Shown here piece after piece: positions 52,242 through 60,695 of a stretch of 64,000 nt of DNA. The notes below the pieces were generated by a model. It had not been told where the DNA came from. It searched no databases and worked only from the letters and a program-made list of their open reading frames with translations. How positions within the stretch are numbered: position 1 is the first letter of the stretch; every line of letters begins with the position of its first letter. The DNA comes from Chloroflexota bacterium (GTDB lineage: Bacteria; Chloroflexota; Anaerolineae; Aggregatilineales; Phototrophicaceae), in assembly GCA_016223085.1 (NCBI GenBank), contig JACRPS010000029.1:124001-188000 (forward strand), in the 5' to 3' direction. The translations under genes were made by a program, and so were the position numbers.

Positions 52242-52721
52242 TCAGCCGGCTGGCAGCGTATCCCGAATGTACCGTTCCAGCGCCGCCAGATAGGCGTCGG
52301 CTTCCGGCGTGCCTTCGCGGGGCGCCCAGGGCGCGAACTGCTTGTGGGTGTCCGGGTGATACGGCCCCTGAATGATCTCCAGCACGGCGCAGGGGGTGAG
52401 CGCAACAAAGTTGTGGTAGGTGCGCGGCGGGATGTCCACGCCCCGCACCGGCCCGGCGGGGTCGAGCAGAAACAGTTCCTGAATGTCGCCAGTATCGGTG
52501 TACCAGAGCATGGCGGCGCGGCCTGTCAGCGCGGCGATCAGTTCCACCTTGTCCGGGTTTTCGTGTTTGTGGGGCGTCACGTAGCTGCCGGGCACGATGG
52601 CGTTAATCATACGCTGGACGGTTTCGTGATATTCGTGGAAATTATAGGGCACGCGCCGGCGCGGCGACGCGGCGGCCTGAGCAAGCAGCCGGTCAATCAG
52701 TTCCTGGGTGATGGGGCGCAT
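52242..52721 (-). CDS. WbuC-like cupin metalloprotein
   Basis: A 159-residue cupin. SYVTPHKHENPDKVE gives the His-x-His...Glu metal ligands and RTYHNFVALTPCAVLEIIQ the last His; the end QGPYHPDTHKQFAPWAPREG is the signature of the WbuC group. WbuC proteins are often found with O-antigen or glycan genes; the reaction is not established. It stands alone between two terminator-like repeats. Confidence 0.85.
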   Translation of the reverse strand: MRPITQELIDRLLAQAAASPRRRVPYNFHEYHETVQRMINAIVPGSYVTPHKHENPDKVELIAALTGRAAMLWYTDTGDIQELFLLDPAGPVRGVDIPPRTYHNFVALTPCAVLEIIQGPYHPDTHKQFAPWAPREGTPEADAYLAALERYIRDTLPAG

Positions 52722-52778
52722 TTTGTCTCCTGTACCGTTGCCAGTTTCCGGTTATCCGTTACCAGTTCAAGTAAGTCC

Positions 52779-52834
52779 GCGCCGCCAGGGGTTAAAACCA
52801 CCCGGCTGGGTGAAAAAGCCCACTGAAGGGGCTG
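52779..52834 (-). terminator. Family E two-hairpin repeat, terminator for the kinase gene
   Basis: On the minus strand, AGCCCCTTCAGTGGGCT followed by TTTTTCACC. It lies 117 bp after the histidine kinase stop. Confidence 0.7.
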
Positions 52835-52950
52835 AGAAACCGCTTTCAGAACAGGGTCCGTGTTCTCTCGTTGATTGGTTTCGAGACCTTACTTTAATCC
52901 AAAATAGAGCAACTGTGAACGGGTTTGCCTGAACGGTACGCGAAATACCA

Positions 52951-54630
52951 TTACACGCTGGATTGCAGCGGCAGAAACAGGCGGAAGGTGCTGCCCTGCC
53001 CCGGCGCGCTGTCCACTTCGACGTGGCCGCCGTGCATCTCCGCGACGCGCTGGACAATCGCCAACCCCAGGCCAGAACCGCCGTTCATCACCTCGCGCGC
53101 TTTGGGGGAACGGTAGAAACGGTTGAAGATCAGCGGCAGCACGTCCGGCTCGATGCCCATGCCAGTATCGCTAACCGTGACAACGGCGGCATTGTTGTGC
53201 TGAGCGGTGCGAATGCTGATGGCGTGATCGTCCGGCGTATAGTTGACGGCGTTTTCGATCAGGTTGGTGATGGCGCGGTTGAGCGCCTCGCGGTCGGCGT
53301 TGACCGGGCGCAGGGCGGGGTCGAGCTGCACCTGAACCTCCAGCCGCTTCTTTTCAATCGGCAGGCGGAACTGCTCCTCCACCTGCTGCACCAGTTCATT
53401 CAAATCCAGCAGGTCCAGGTTCGGCTCCGGCAGATAGTCGAGCCGCGAGATCATGAGCAGGTCCTGAATGAGGCGGTTGAGCAGGTTGGCCTGCATCCGA
53501 ATCATTTCAATTTTTTCCTGCCGTTTCTGCGGGTCAGTGTGGCGTTCGATTAAAAACAGGCTGGTCTGGATGATGGTCAGCGGGGTTTTGAGGTCGTGGC
53601 TGATGTTGCTGATAAAGGTGCGCAGCAGGTCCAGCCGTTCCTTTTCAACCGCTACCTCCACGCGCTCGCGTTCGGCGCGCAGCCGGTCCGTGATATCAAC
53701 GGCCTGACCGATGGAATACACGCTGCCGGAATTGGCGATCAGGCTGACCACCAGTTCCACCCGCCGGGTCTGACCGGATGGCGTGAGGATGTCCAGTTCG
53801 TAGCGGCGGGAAACCGATTCACCGCGCTGGCGCCGGCGATACAGGTCAACGATGGCGTCACGGGTTTCCGACGGCAGCAGTTCGCGGAAGTCCAGGCCGA
53901 CCATGGCCGAGGCGGGACGTTCGGCAATGCGAGCGGTTTCCTCGTTCACGTAGGTGAAGTGGAAATTATTGTCAATCATAAAGACACCGGCGGGGGAATG
54001 TTCCACCAGCAGCCGGAACTTCTCCTCGCTGGCGGCCAGCGCCTCCGCTGCCCGAATCCGTTCGGTGATGTCCAGGAAGGCCGTCGCCATGTGACCGGGC
54101 GCAGTCTGGAAGGCGTTGATCTCGTAGATTCCCTCAAGGGACCCGCTGCGGTAGACAAACCGATCAGCGTGCCAGACGCCGCCGGACTGCGCCAGCCGGC
54201 GGTAAATCTGCGGAATCGGGGTGTCCACCAGGCCGGGAAAGGCTTCCTCAATCGTTTTGCCGATGAACTGGCGGTTATCCACACCGAGGATGCTGTCAGC
54301 AGCCGGATTCGCGCCGGTAAAGATAAGCCGCCCGTCGGGTGACAGCCGGTAGGTGTGCATCCCGACCGGGACACTTTCAACGATGCTGCGAAAGCGGGTT
54401 TCGCTCTCGCGCAAAACCACGCCCACGCGCGTCAGTTCCACCACGCGGATGAGCAGGGAAACGGCAGTAGCGATGACCAGAAACAGGATCAGCAGGCCGG
54501 TGCCGGCGGTCAGCAGCGGCAGCAGCAGCGACACCAGAATAACCAGCCCCAGCGAAATAAAAATCACTAAAGTGGTGATGCCAACACGAGCCTGCACATC
54601 TCTTGTCATAAACCTGCCGGAGGGACGCAT
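52951..54630 (-). CDS. Membrane PAS histidine kinase
   Basis: A 559-residue sensor kinase. Two membrane segments lie at about 18-62. PAS domains cover about 76-190 and 202-316. The HisKA domain has His345 in [11 protein letters not shown], the phosphorylation site. The ATPase domain has [14 protein letters not shown] (N box), SDTGMGIE (G1) and [11 protein letters not shown] (G2). There is no extracellular sensor of any size, so input is probably through the PAS domains or the membrane. No response regulator is adjacent. ATG 54630 is chosen because GGGAAGG precedes it; ATG 54609 has no spaced site. Confidence 0.93.
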   Translation of the reverse strand: MRPSGRFMTRDVQARVGITTLVIFISLGLVILVSLLLPLLTAGTGLLILFLVIATAVSLLIRVVELTRVGVVLRESETRFRSIVESVPVGMHTYRLSPDGRLIFTGANPAADSILGVDNRQFIGKTIEEAFPGLVDTPIPQIYRRLAQSGGVWHADRFVYRSGSLEGIYEINAFQTAPGHMATAFLDITERIRAAEALAASEEKFRLLVEHSPAGVFMIDNNFHFTYVNEETARIAERPASAMVGLDFRELLPSETRDAIVDLYRRRQRGESVSRRYELDILTPSGQTRRVELVVSLIANSGSVYSIGQAVDITDRLRAERERVEVAVEKERLDLLRTFISNISHDLKTPLTIIQTSLFLIERHTDPQKRQEKIEMIRMQANLLNRLIQDLLMISRLDYLPEPNLDLLDLNELVQQVEEQFRLPIEKKRLEVQVQLDPALRPVNADREALNRAITNLIENAVNYTPDDHAISIRTAQHNNAAVVTVSDTGMGIEPDVLPLIFNRFYRSPKAREVMNGGSGLGLAIVQRVAEMHGGHVEVDSAPGQGSTFRLFLPLQSSV

Positions 54631-54818
54631 AAAGGGGCCTTCCCGGTACTGGGACCCTACCTGCGGGGCGGTGATGGCCGGAAGCGGCGCAGGTTTAATT
54701 CATTATAGCTTACAACGCTGACCGATACCTTAAAGAAATCCAGCGGGAAGGCAAATGGTGAGCGATGGCACAGGATAAGGGTGACAAGCGCAGGGGGCGA
54801 TGGGGCAGCAGGACAAGG

Positions 54819-54976
54819 GGCGCCGGAGGCTGAACACCGTCTGGCTGAGTGAAAAAGCCACCTGGAAGGTGGCTGGTGGAGGTCGGCTGGAAGCGGCTTG
54901 CCGAGGCGCCGCCAGAGGCTAAAGCCGTCTGGCTGAATGGGCAGCCTGCGGCTGCTGAAAGCCCACTAAAGGGGCT
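54819..54976 (-). terminator. Tandem family E repeats downstream of the lipoprotein gene
   Basis: Units at 54819-54874 and 54905-54976, both oriented to terminate minus-strand transcripts. The second has a modified hairpin (GGCAGCCTGCGGCTGC). Confidence 0.7.
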
Positions 54977-55000
54977 ATTCAGAAATCGGTTGTGTGCTTC

Positions 55001-55086
55001 TTAGTGTCTATCCATAAACCCTTCGTAGGGGCACGGCATGCCGTGCCCCTACTGGCAAATAAAAGAGGTTTACGGATAGGTTCTTA
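55001..55086 (-). repeat. Family B repeat, copy 4 (complete)
   Basis: From TTAGTGTCTATCCATAAACC to GAGGTTTACGGATAGGTTC, with a full core. It matches copy 3 in the reverse orientation. Confidence 0.9.
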
Positions 55087-55351
55087 GCCCTTTCAGTGGG
55101 CCTGGTTTTTCGGTCAGCCCTGGGTTTGAACCCAGGGCATGCAAACCGAAACGTTCAATTGATGCGAATGGGCGACCTACCAGGTCACCCCTACATGACC
55201 AATGCCGTTTTATTTTTTAACGTTCAGAAGGGGTCCAAGACCGTTTTCCGGAGTCCTTTCAGGAACTTTCTGGTTTAAGTCAGCCGAGCGTTTTGAGCCG
55301 AATCCCAGTATGCCGGGGCGCGCTGTGCCGCGCCCCGGACAGCGAGCCGTG

Positions 55352-56569
55352 TTACGAGCGCGGCGTGGCCGTTGGTGACGGCGTGGGTGGGACATCCGCC
55401 GTGACAGCGGCGGTCGCCTCCCCGGTGGCGGCGTTTTCCGCCGGGCCGGTGGGCAGGCCGAGCCGCTCCAGTTCTTCGTCAATGATGGCAGCAAACACCT
55501 CGTAGGGCTGCGCGCCTTCCACGCGCTGGCCGTTGATAAAGAATGTGGGCGTGCCGGAGACGCCGGCGTTCTGCGCGGCGGCCAGGTCGGTGCGCAGTTC
55601 GTCAACGTGGGTCTGGTTATCCACGCAGGCGTCGAACGTGTCCACGTTTAAGCCCAACTGCTCAGCAAAGGCGGTCAGGGCGGCGCGGTCCAGGCTGCCC
55701 TGATTGGCAAACAGCAGATCGTGATACGCCCAGAACTGACCCTGATCGTCGGCGCACTCGGCGGCCAGCGCCGCCCAGCCAGAGGTCGGGCCGAGGATGG
55801 GCGCGTCGCGGAAGACAAACCGCACACGGTCGCCGTAGTCGGCCAGCAGGCGCGGCAGGGTCTCCAGCGCGAAGTCACGGCAGTGCGGGCAGGAAAAATC
55901 GCTGAATTCGATGATGACGACCTGCGCAGCAACCGGGCCAAGCGCCGGGTCATCGTCCTCGCTCACATCGGCGGGCTGGGCGGCGACGGCGGTCTGGGTC
56001 GCCTGTACGGCAAGCTGGCGGGCGGCCTGCTGGGTGGCCTGCTGCGCGACCTGCTGCGTCACCTGGGCAATGAGCGTCTCGATGACAGCTACCTGTACGG
56101 TGCTGACCAGCACCGGCACGTCGAGCGTGGGGGCCGGGGTGTTCTGCTGCGCGAGAATGTTCGACTCGATATTCGCGGCAAGGCGGGTCACGTCGAGGGT
56201 GGGCGCGCCGGTGGGTAGCTGCGCGATCAGCGTTCCTGGCAGATTGGCGGTACGGTCTTCAAACTGAGTCTGTTGTTCCGAGATACGCACATCAAGCTGG
56301 GCCAGCGTTGTCGCCACGGCGTCCGGCGACGGGGTGTAGCTGGCTGTCACCGTTGGTGAGGGTGTGGCTGTCGCGCTTGGTTGGAGCGTGTCGGTGGGCT
56401 GCGCGGTCAGCGTGGCGAAGATGTCAGCAGCGATGGCCTGCGCCAGGGCGGTTACATCGAGGGTAGGCGCCGGTGTCGCGGTGGGGGTGGGCGACGACTG
56501 CGCCGCGCAACCGGCCAGCAGCGCGATCAGCAGCGCGGCCAGCAGCGCAGGGCGGAAACGGTTGGGCAT
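55352..56569 (-). CDS. Lipoprotein with C-terminal DsbA-like thioredoxin domain
   Basis: A 405-residue lipoprotein. The lipobox LLAGC puts Cys21 as the lipidated residue. Residues 22-210 are Thr/Pro-rich and Ala/Gln-rich (coiled-coil-like). The C-terminal domain has CPHC (Cys227, Cys230) and GVSGTPTFFINGQ with the cis-Pro, as in DsbA/BdbD-type oxidoreductases. It probably makes or repairs disulfides outside the membrane. ATG 56569 follows AAAGG; in-frame codons further upstream run into a repeat region and lack a signal sequence. The 26-bp element shared with the portal gene lies 141 bp before this start. Confidence 0.87.
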   Translation of the reverse strand: MPNRFRPALLAALLIALLAGCAAQSSPTPTATPAPTLDVTALAQAIAADIFATLTAQPTDTLQPSATATPSPTVTASYTPSPDAVATTLAQLDVRISEQQTQFEDRTANLPGTLIAQLPTGAPTLDVTRLAANIESNILAQQNTPAPTLDVPVLVSTVQVAVIETLIAQVTQQVAQQATQQAARQLAVQATQTAVAAQPADVSEDDDPALGPVAAQVVIIEFSDFSCPHCRDFALETLPRLLADYGDRVRFVFRDAPILGPTSGWAALAAECADDQGQFWAYHDLLFANQGSLDRAALTAFAEQLGLNVDTFDACVDNQTHVDELRTDLAAAQNAGVSGTPTFFINGQRVEGAQPYEVFAAIIDEELERLGLPTGPAENAATGEATAAVTADVPPTPSPTATPRS

Positions 56570-57031
56570 GGACGTTTGCCTTTCGTGTGGTGGGTTACGG
56601 GTGGGGATTATAGCGGGCGCGGCGGGGGTTGCCAGTCGTTCGTCAAAAGCGCCAGGGAAGGCCGCGCGTATGGGACGGTTGGCAAAGCCGGAGGGTGTTT
56701 GAGAAAAAGTGAACAAATGTTTAAACAAATGTTTACCCGGAATACGAACAGATGTGCTAGGGTAGTTGTCAGTTAGCAGTCCAGAAAAAACTGAAGACTG
56801 ACGACGATTTAACAACCGCTTCCGGGCCAGTAGGCTGCCGCGCTTTTGGGCGAACGGCGGCGACAACCTGCGGCGGAGATGGCTGCCCGCGTCTGCACCA
56901 CGAATAGGGATACCGCGTGTGGACGGGCGGAGGCGGCCAAAGGCAAGTTACCAGTTATCAGTTGTCAGTTATCAGTCCAGGAAAAAAACTGAAGACTGAG
57001 GACTGAAGACTGACGACTATCGAGGTGAAAC
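56570..57031. other. 460-bp divergent intergenic region with repeats
   Basis: It holds the 26-bp element and two stretches rich in CAGTTATCAGT and GAAGACTGA words (56770-56805 and 56943-57020). It is the shared upstream region of the lipoprotein and the protease-capsid gene. Confidence 0.65.
56710..56735 (+). promoter_or_regulatory. 26-bp double-site element upstream of the protease-capsid gene
   Basis: Two AACAAATGTT sites separated by TA, flanked by TG and TA. It differs at one base from the element at 39444-39469. It is 297 bp upstream of the capsid gene and 141 bp upstream of the divergent lipoprotein gene. Confidence 0.7.
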
Positions 57032-58810
57032 ATGCAACATGCAGTCAAGACGATCAACGCCGCAGAGGGGCGCGTGGGGGGCTACCTGATCGTGTGGGGT
57101 AACCCGGCGCAGCGCGACCTGCAGGGCGAATACTTTACGCCGGACACGGCGCTGGGGCTGGACTGGTTCGACCGGCGTCCGGTGCTGTACCATCACGGGC
57201 TGGATGGCGAGGTGGGGCCGGCAGTCATCGGGGTGATGGATACGCTCAAGGCCGACGCGGTGGGGGTGTGGGCGGAGGCGCAGTTGGATTTACGGCAGCG
57301 GTACGTCCGCGCCGTGCAGAAGCTGGTTGACCGGGGTCTGCTGGGCTGGTCGTCCGGCAGCCTGCCGCATCTGGTCGAAGTGGCGGGCGATGGACACATC
57401 CGGCGCTGGCCGATCATCGAAGGCAGCCTGACACCCACGCCCGCGGAACCGCGCCGGACGGACGCGCGGACGATCAAAAGCGCGTATGAGGCCGCTGGCC
57501 TCAGTTCCGAGTTCCGAGTTCTGAGTTCCGAGTTGAAAGACAAAGAGGACAACATGCAGGACGAGATCGAAATGGTCAATATCCACGAAGACGAACGCCC
57601 GATGCGGAAGCGGCTGCCGGTTGCCAGCGCCAGCGACGCGCTGAAGGCGAGCATCAGCGTGGGCAGCCCGTTTGACCGGCTGGACGCGCTGGATTTGCTG
57701 CACGGCTATGTGATGCTGCGCTCCGCCAGGAGCTTTCACGGCGTGAGCGAGCAGTACGCCAACGCGCTGGCGTTTAAGGTCAACCGCGCCGGACTGAGCG
57801 CGATCAAGGCCAACGAACTGACCCACAGCACGCAGACCGGCTTCGGCGACGAGTGGGTGCCGGACATGTGGAGCGCGCAAATCTGGCAGAAAGCGCGGCT
57901 GGAAAATGTGATTCTGCCGTTATTCAAGTCGCTGGAGATGCCGTCGAATCCGTTCGAGATTCCGATTGAGGGGACCGATCCGAGCGTTTACTATGTGCCG
58001 GAGACGACGGACGAAAATCACCTGGCGCTGGGCAGCGGCAACCCGATCCCGGACAGCAAGATCGGGTCGGGCAAGGTGCAGCTCACAGCCAAAAAGCTGG
58101 CGCTGCGGGTGGGCTTCAGCGCGGAACTGGTCGAGGACGCGATTCTGCCGGTGCTGAACATCTACCGCGAGCAGGCGATGCGGGCGATTGCCGACAGCAT
58201 GGATTATGTGCTGCTGAACGGGGACACCGAAACCGGCGCGACCGGCAACATCAACAGCGATGCCGCCGCGCCGGCGGCCACCGCGCGTTACCTGGCGTTC
58301 GACGGCCTGCGCAAGCTGGCGCTGGTGACGAACACCGCCAACAAGGTGGACGCCGGCAACGCCGCGCCCGACCTGGCGAAACTGCGCACGACGCGCTTCA
58401 AGCTACCGGCACGGTACAGCGCCCGGCCTTCCGATCTGGCGTGGATTGTGGACGGCGGCACGTATGCCAAATTTCTGGCGATGAGTGAGTTTCTCACAAT
58501 GGAAAAAGCCGGGCCACTGGCGACGGCGCAGACCGGGCAGATCGGTTTCGTGGATGGCGCGCCGGTGCTGGTCAGCGCGGAGATGGCACTCACGGAAGCC
58601 GATGGCAAGGTGGGCAGCGGCACGAATGACCGGGGGACGGCGCTGTGCGTGTACCGTCCGGGCTGGTTTGTGGGCTACCGGCGGCGTATCGCCGTGAGCG
58701 TGGACTACCTGCCGTATACGGACAGCTACCAGCTTACCGCAACGGTGCGGCTGGCGTTCGCGCCGTTTGATACGAGCGTGGCAAGCGTGCTGTTTAATAT
58801 CGCCGTTTAA
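57032..58810 (+). CDS. Prohead protease fused to HK97-type major capsid protein
   Basis: A 592-residue fusion. Residues 1-145 fit a prohead (S78-type) protease: VGGYLIVWGNPAQRDLQGEY, YHHG (His54/55), GLLGWSSGSLPHLVE (Ser107/108) and PIIEGSLTPTPAEP (Glu130). Residues about 155-172 (SSEFRVLSSEL) are encoded by a dispersed repeat. From about 180 to the end it matches an HK97-fold capsid protein: TGFGDEWVPDMWSAQIWQKA, KLALRVGFSAELVEDAIL and DGAPVLVSAEM. A protease joined to its capsid could cleave itself during shell maturation. No terminase or tail gene is adjacent. Confidence 0.88.
   Translation: MQHAVKTINAAEGRVGGYLIVWGNPAQRDLQGEYFTPDTALGLDWFDRRPVLYHHGLDGEVGPAVIGVMDTLKADAVGVWAEAQLDLRQRYVRAVQKLVDRGLLGWSSGSLPHLVEVAGDGHIRRWPIIEGSLTPTPAEPRRTDARTIKSAYEAAGLSSEFRVLSSELKDKEDNMQDEIEMVNIHEDERPMRKRLPVASASDALKASISVGSPFDRLDALDLLHGYVMLRSARSFHGVSEQYANALAFKVNRAGLSAIKANELTHSTQTGFGDEWVPDMWSAQIWQKARLENVILPLFKSLEMPSNPFEIPIEGTDPSVYYVPETTDENHLALGSGNPIPDSKIGSGKVQLTAKKLALRVGFSAELVEDAILPVLNIYREQAMRAIADSMDYVLLNGDTETGATGNINSDAAAPAATARYLAFDGLRKLALVTNTANKVDAGNAAPDLAKLRTTRFKLPARYSARPSDLAWIVDGGTYAKFLAMSEFLTMEKAGPLATAQTGQIGFVDGAPVLVSAEMALTEADGKVGSGTNDRGTALCVYRPGWFVGYRRRIAVSVDYLPYTDSYQLTATVRLAFAPFDTSVASVLFNIAV
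57502..57535. repeat. GTTCCGA repeat inside the protease-capsid gene
   Basis: Four tandem GAGTTCCGA-like units, translated in frame in the linker between protease and capsid domains. It is the reverse complement of the repeat at 30392-30422. Confidence 0.8.
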
Positions 58811-58960
58811 CCCCCTCACCCAAACCCTCTCCCCCAAATTCAGGGGAGAGGGCTTTCGGAAAAGGCGTAACGCAAAGCGCGCGAAGGGGCAAGGGCGCGA
58901 AGGAAAAGCAGAAGAGAAAAGCGTAACACGGAGGCGCAGAGGGACAGAGACACAGAGAGG
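58810..58960. repeat. CCCTCACCC, family F and family G repeats in a row
   Basis: 58811-58855 has CCCCTCACCCAAACCCTCTC...GGGGAGAGGG; 58865-58905 is CAAAG/CGAAG-rich; 58925-58960 is CACGGAGGCGCAGAG...CAGAGACACAGAG. These are the same families found inside the portal and glycosyltransferase genes. Confidence 0.75.
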
Positions 58961-59084
58961 GGCGCGGGGAAGTGGCCGCGCTTCGGCATATGGTATATAT
59001 TTACCGGATAATTGGAACAAACTTCTTTAAAAAGTTGTCTATCATCCCCTGAATAGGTTATTAAAGATTACATTTCGTCTGCTT
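58961..59084. other. Repeat-free part of a 365-bp gene-free stretch
   Basis: The whole gene-free stretch runs 58811-59175. This middle part is AT-rich and no structure was recognised in it. Confidence 0.5.
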
Positions 59085-59175
59085 ATGGTTAAGTGAAAAC
59101 CGGTACATAGATTTTTCGTAGGGGCGAACCGCCGGTTCGTCCCTACATTCTATGAATCTGTTTTCGGTCATCCAA
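59085..59175 (+). repeat. Family A repeat, copy 4
   Basis: A full unit with three scattered changes. It abuts the stop codon of the following minus-strand gene. Confidence 0.88.
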
Positions 59176-60234
59176 TTAATTCCCATCCAGTATGATGTAC
59201 AGAATGTTATTGGCCTGATTGATTGTGTCAGCGGCTGCGCCCATCTCATTGAGAAAGGTATTATCATCTATAATTCCATCCAAATAATTGTCGAACGCTG
59301 CTACAGTTCTGTTCATGCCCGATACCATTAGTGTTCTGTATTCAGCGAGACAAGCTGGCATTTGCATGTCTCTCAGGATAATAATTGCAGCATCCATTGT
59401 TCCCAACGCTGTACCAAGCCCATCAAGAGACATTCCGTAGAATTCTGCATAGTAGAGGATGTCATATGCAGCAGATCGTGCATTCATAAAATCAACGGTT
59501 ATTGTTCCTTCAAATGCAAACCACCATTCTACATCTTCTTTACAGGAACTTTGGCCTGATTGATTGTACTGCTGAGAGGATGGTTGAATTGATGCTTGAT
59601 TGGGGGAAGATTGCATGATAGCGGGCACAGCAGTTGGCTGCTGTTGAAGGGCTATCGCCATTTGAGTATTCCTTATGGTAACGGCTGTCTGCGTGACGCC
59701 TAACTCAGCTAGGACTGTTGAACGAGCTTGACTGGTTAGCGTAATGGCTGTTTCAGCTTTCAATGTAGCTGTAAGCGCAGCATGAGTTGCTTGCTGCTGT
59801 GTAGCAATAGTATCAACAGTTGGTAACGGAGTATTCGATGGAGTTGGGGTATCAGTAATGGTTGGAGTTGGTGTTGAGGTACTGGTTCCTACTCTGGTAG
59901 GCACAGGTGTACTCACTAGACCGAGAGCAACCAGCTTTGGCTGAGTTGGTGTTGTTGTTTCATAACGAACTTCTTTAAAACCCGTATTTCCAAATACAAG
60001 CCACAGAAAAACTATTAATATACAAAAAACCAATAAACTACCACAACTAAAAAAGATGCTATAGCGGGGCAAAGCCGAAGAAAATATGCTCGTGTTCTCA
60101 GATTGTATTTTATCCAGATTCCGCAACCAGTCCTTTGCGGCGGGATGGTTGATCGTCTTCAGGAGGGCGCGGGCTTCGTCGTACCGCTTCTGGTTGATGA
60201 GTTCTTTGGCGGCATAAAACTGCTGCTGGGACAT
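59176..60234 (-). CDS. Anchored protein with N-terminal TPR-like helix pair, AT-rich
   Basis: A 352-residue protein, paralogous in design to the next gene upstream. Residues 1-45 are a helical hairpin (FYAAKELINQKRYDEARALL then NHPAAKDWLRNLDKI). A membrane segment lies at about 59-82. A Thr/Pro/Ser linker follows (TPTPTITDTPTPSN), then a coiled-coil-like Ala/Thr/Gln region and a C-terminal helical domain (ARSAAYDILYYAEFYGMSLD). Base composition is clearly more AT-rich than neighbours, which suggests transfer or an older, unusual origin. The function is unknown. Confidence 0.72.
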   Translation of the reverse strand: MSQQQFYAAKELINQKRYDEARALLKTINHPAAKDWLRNLDKIQSENTSIFSSALPRYSIFFSCGSLLVFCILIVFLWLVFGNTGFKEVRYETTTPTQPKLVALGLVSTPVPTRVGTSTSTPTPTITDTPTPSNTPLPTVDTIATQQQATHAALTATLKAETAITLTSQARSTVLAELGVTQTAVTIRNTQMAIALQQQPTAVPAIMQSSPNQASIQPSSQQYNQSGQSSCKEDVEWWFAFEGTITVDFMNARSAAYDILYYAEFYGMSLDGLGTALGTMDAAIIILRDMQMPACLAEYRTLMVSGMNRTVAAFDNYLDGIIDDNTFLNEMGAAADTINQANNILYIILDGN

Positions 60235-60395
60235 GCTGACCTCTTCGTTGTATATATAGTTCTTGTTGCTACTAAACAGGCAACAGGATTGTGAAACGGG
60301 GAACTATTTCAAATTGTAGGGGATGAGGGCGGGGATACAAACTAAAGGAATCGAGGTTCGGAAATTTTTCACGAAATCGGAGGATTCGCCTTCAT

Positions 60396-60455
60396 GCCGC
60401 CACAGGCTAAAGCCGTGCGGCTGCCCAAAAACCAAGTCCACTAAAGGGACTTTTC
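60396..60455 (-). repeat. Family E two-hairpin repeat, divergent
   Basis: GCCGCCACAGGCTAAAGCCGTGCGGC then AAGTCCACTAAAGGGACTT, oriented like a terminator on the minus strand. Confidence 0.6.
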
Positions 60456-60512
60456 ATCGCCCTGTGATGAGGCGTGGCAATTTACCTTCACGACGCGCAC
60501 AAATAGCGCCTA

Positions 60513-60603
60513 ATGGTTAAATGAAAACCGATACATAGATTTTTCGTAGGGGCGAACCGCCGGTTCACCCCTACATTCTATGAATCTGTTTTCGGTCATC
60601 TAT
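60513..60603 (+). repeat. Family A repeat, copy 5
   Basis: A full unit; one base of the right arm of the core differs (GGTTCACCCC). Confidence 0.88.
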
Positions 60604-60695
60604 AAGCTCTACCGGCGGGTTCGAGTCGGCTTTAGCCGACTTCCCGCCGGAACCTGGCAGCCGGATGCTTGAGCATCTGGCTGCGTCTGCGCCAA

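Larger units (their letters stand above)
54631..55351. other. 720-bp gene-free stretch of repeats
   Basis: It holds two family E units, one family B unit and a hairpin GCCCTGGGTTTGAACCCAGGGC-type element near 55118-55139. Another GC-rich hairpin lies at 55314-55338 next to the lipoprotein stop. No gene is supported. Confidence 0.7.
60235..60695. other. 460-bp gene-free stretch of repeats and hairpins
   Basis: Besides repeat copies it has two strong hairpins: CCGGCGGG...CCCGCCGG at 60609-60650 with inner AGTCGGCT...AGCCGACT, and GCAGCCGGATGC...GCATCTGGCTGC at 60658-60685. The latter lies just after the following minus-strand gene and may help to end its transcript. Confidence 0.6.

Noticed and set aside
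48465-54976. Regularly recurring hairpin units that might suggest a CRISPR or integron array
   Set aside because: Spacing is irregular, genes lie between the units, and copies differ; no Cas, integrase or attI-like sequence is present.
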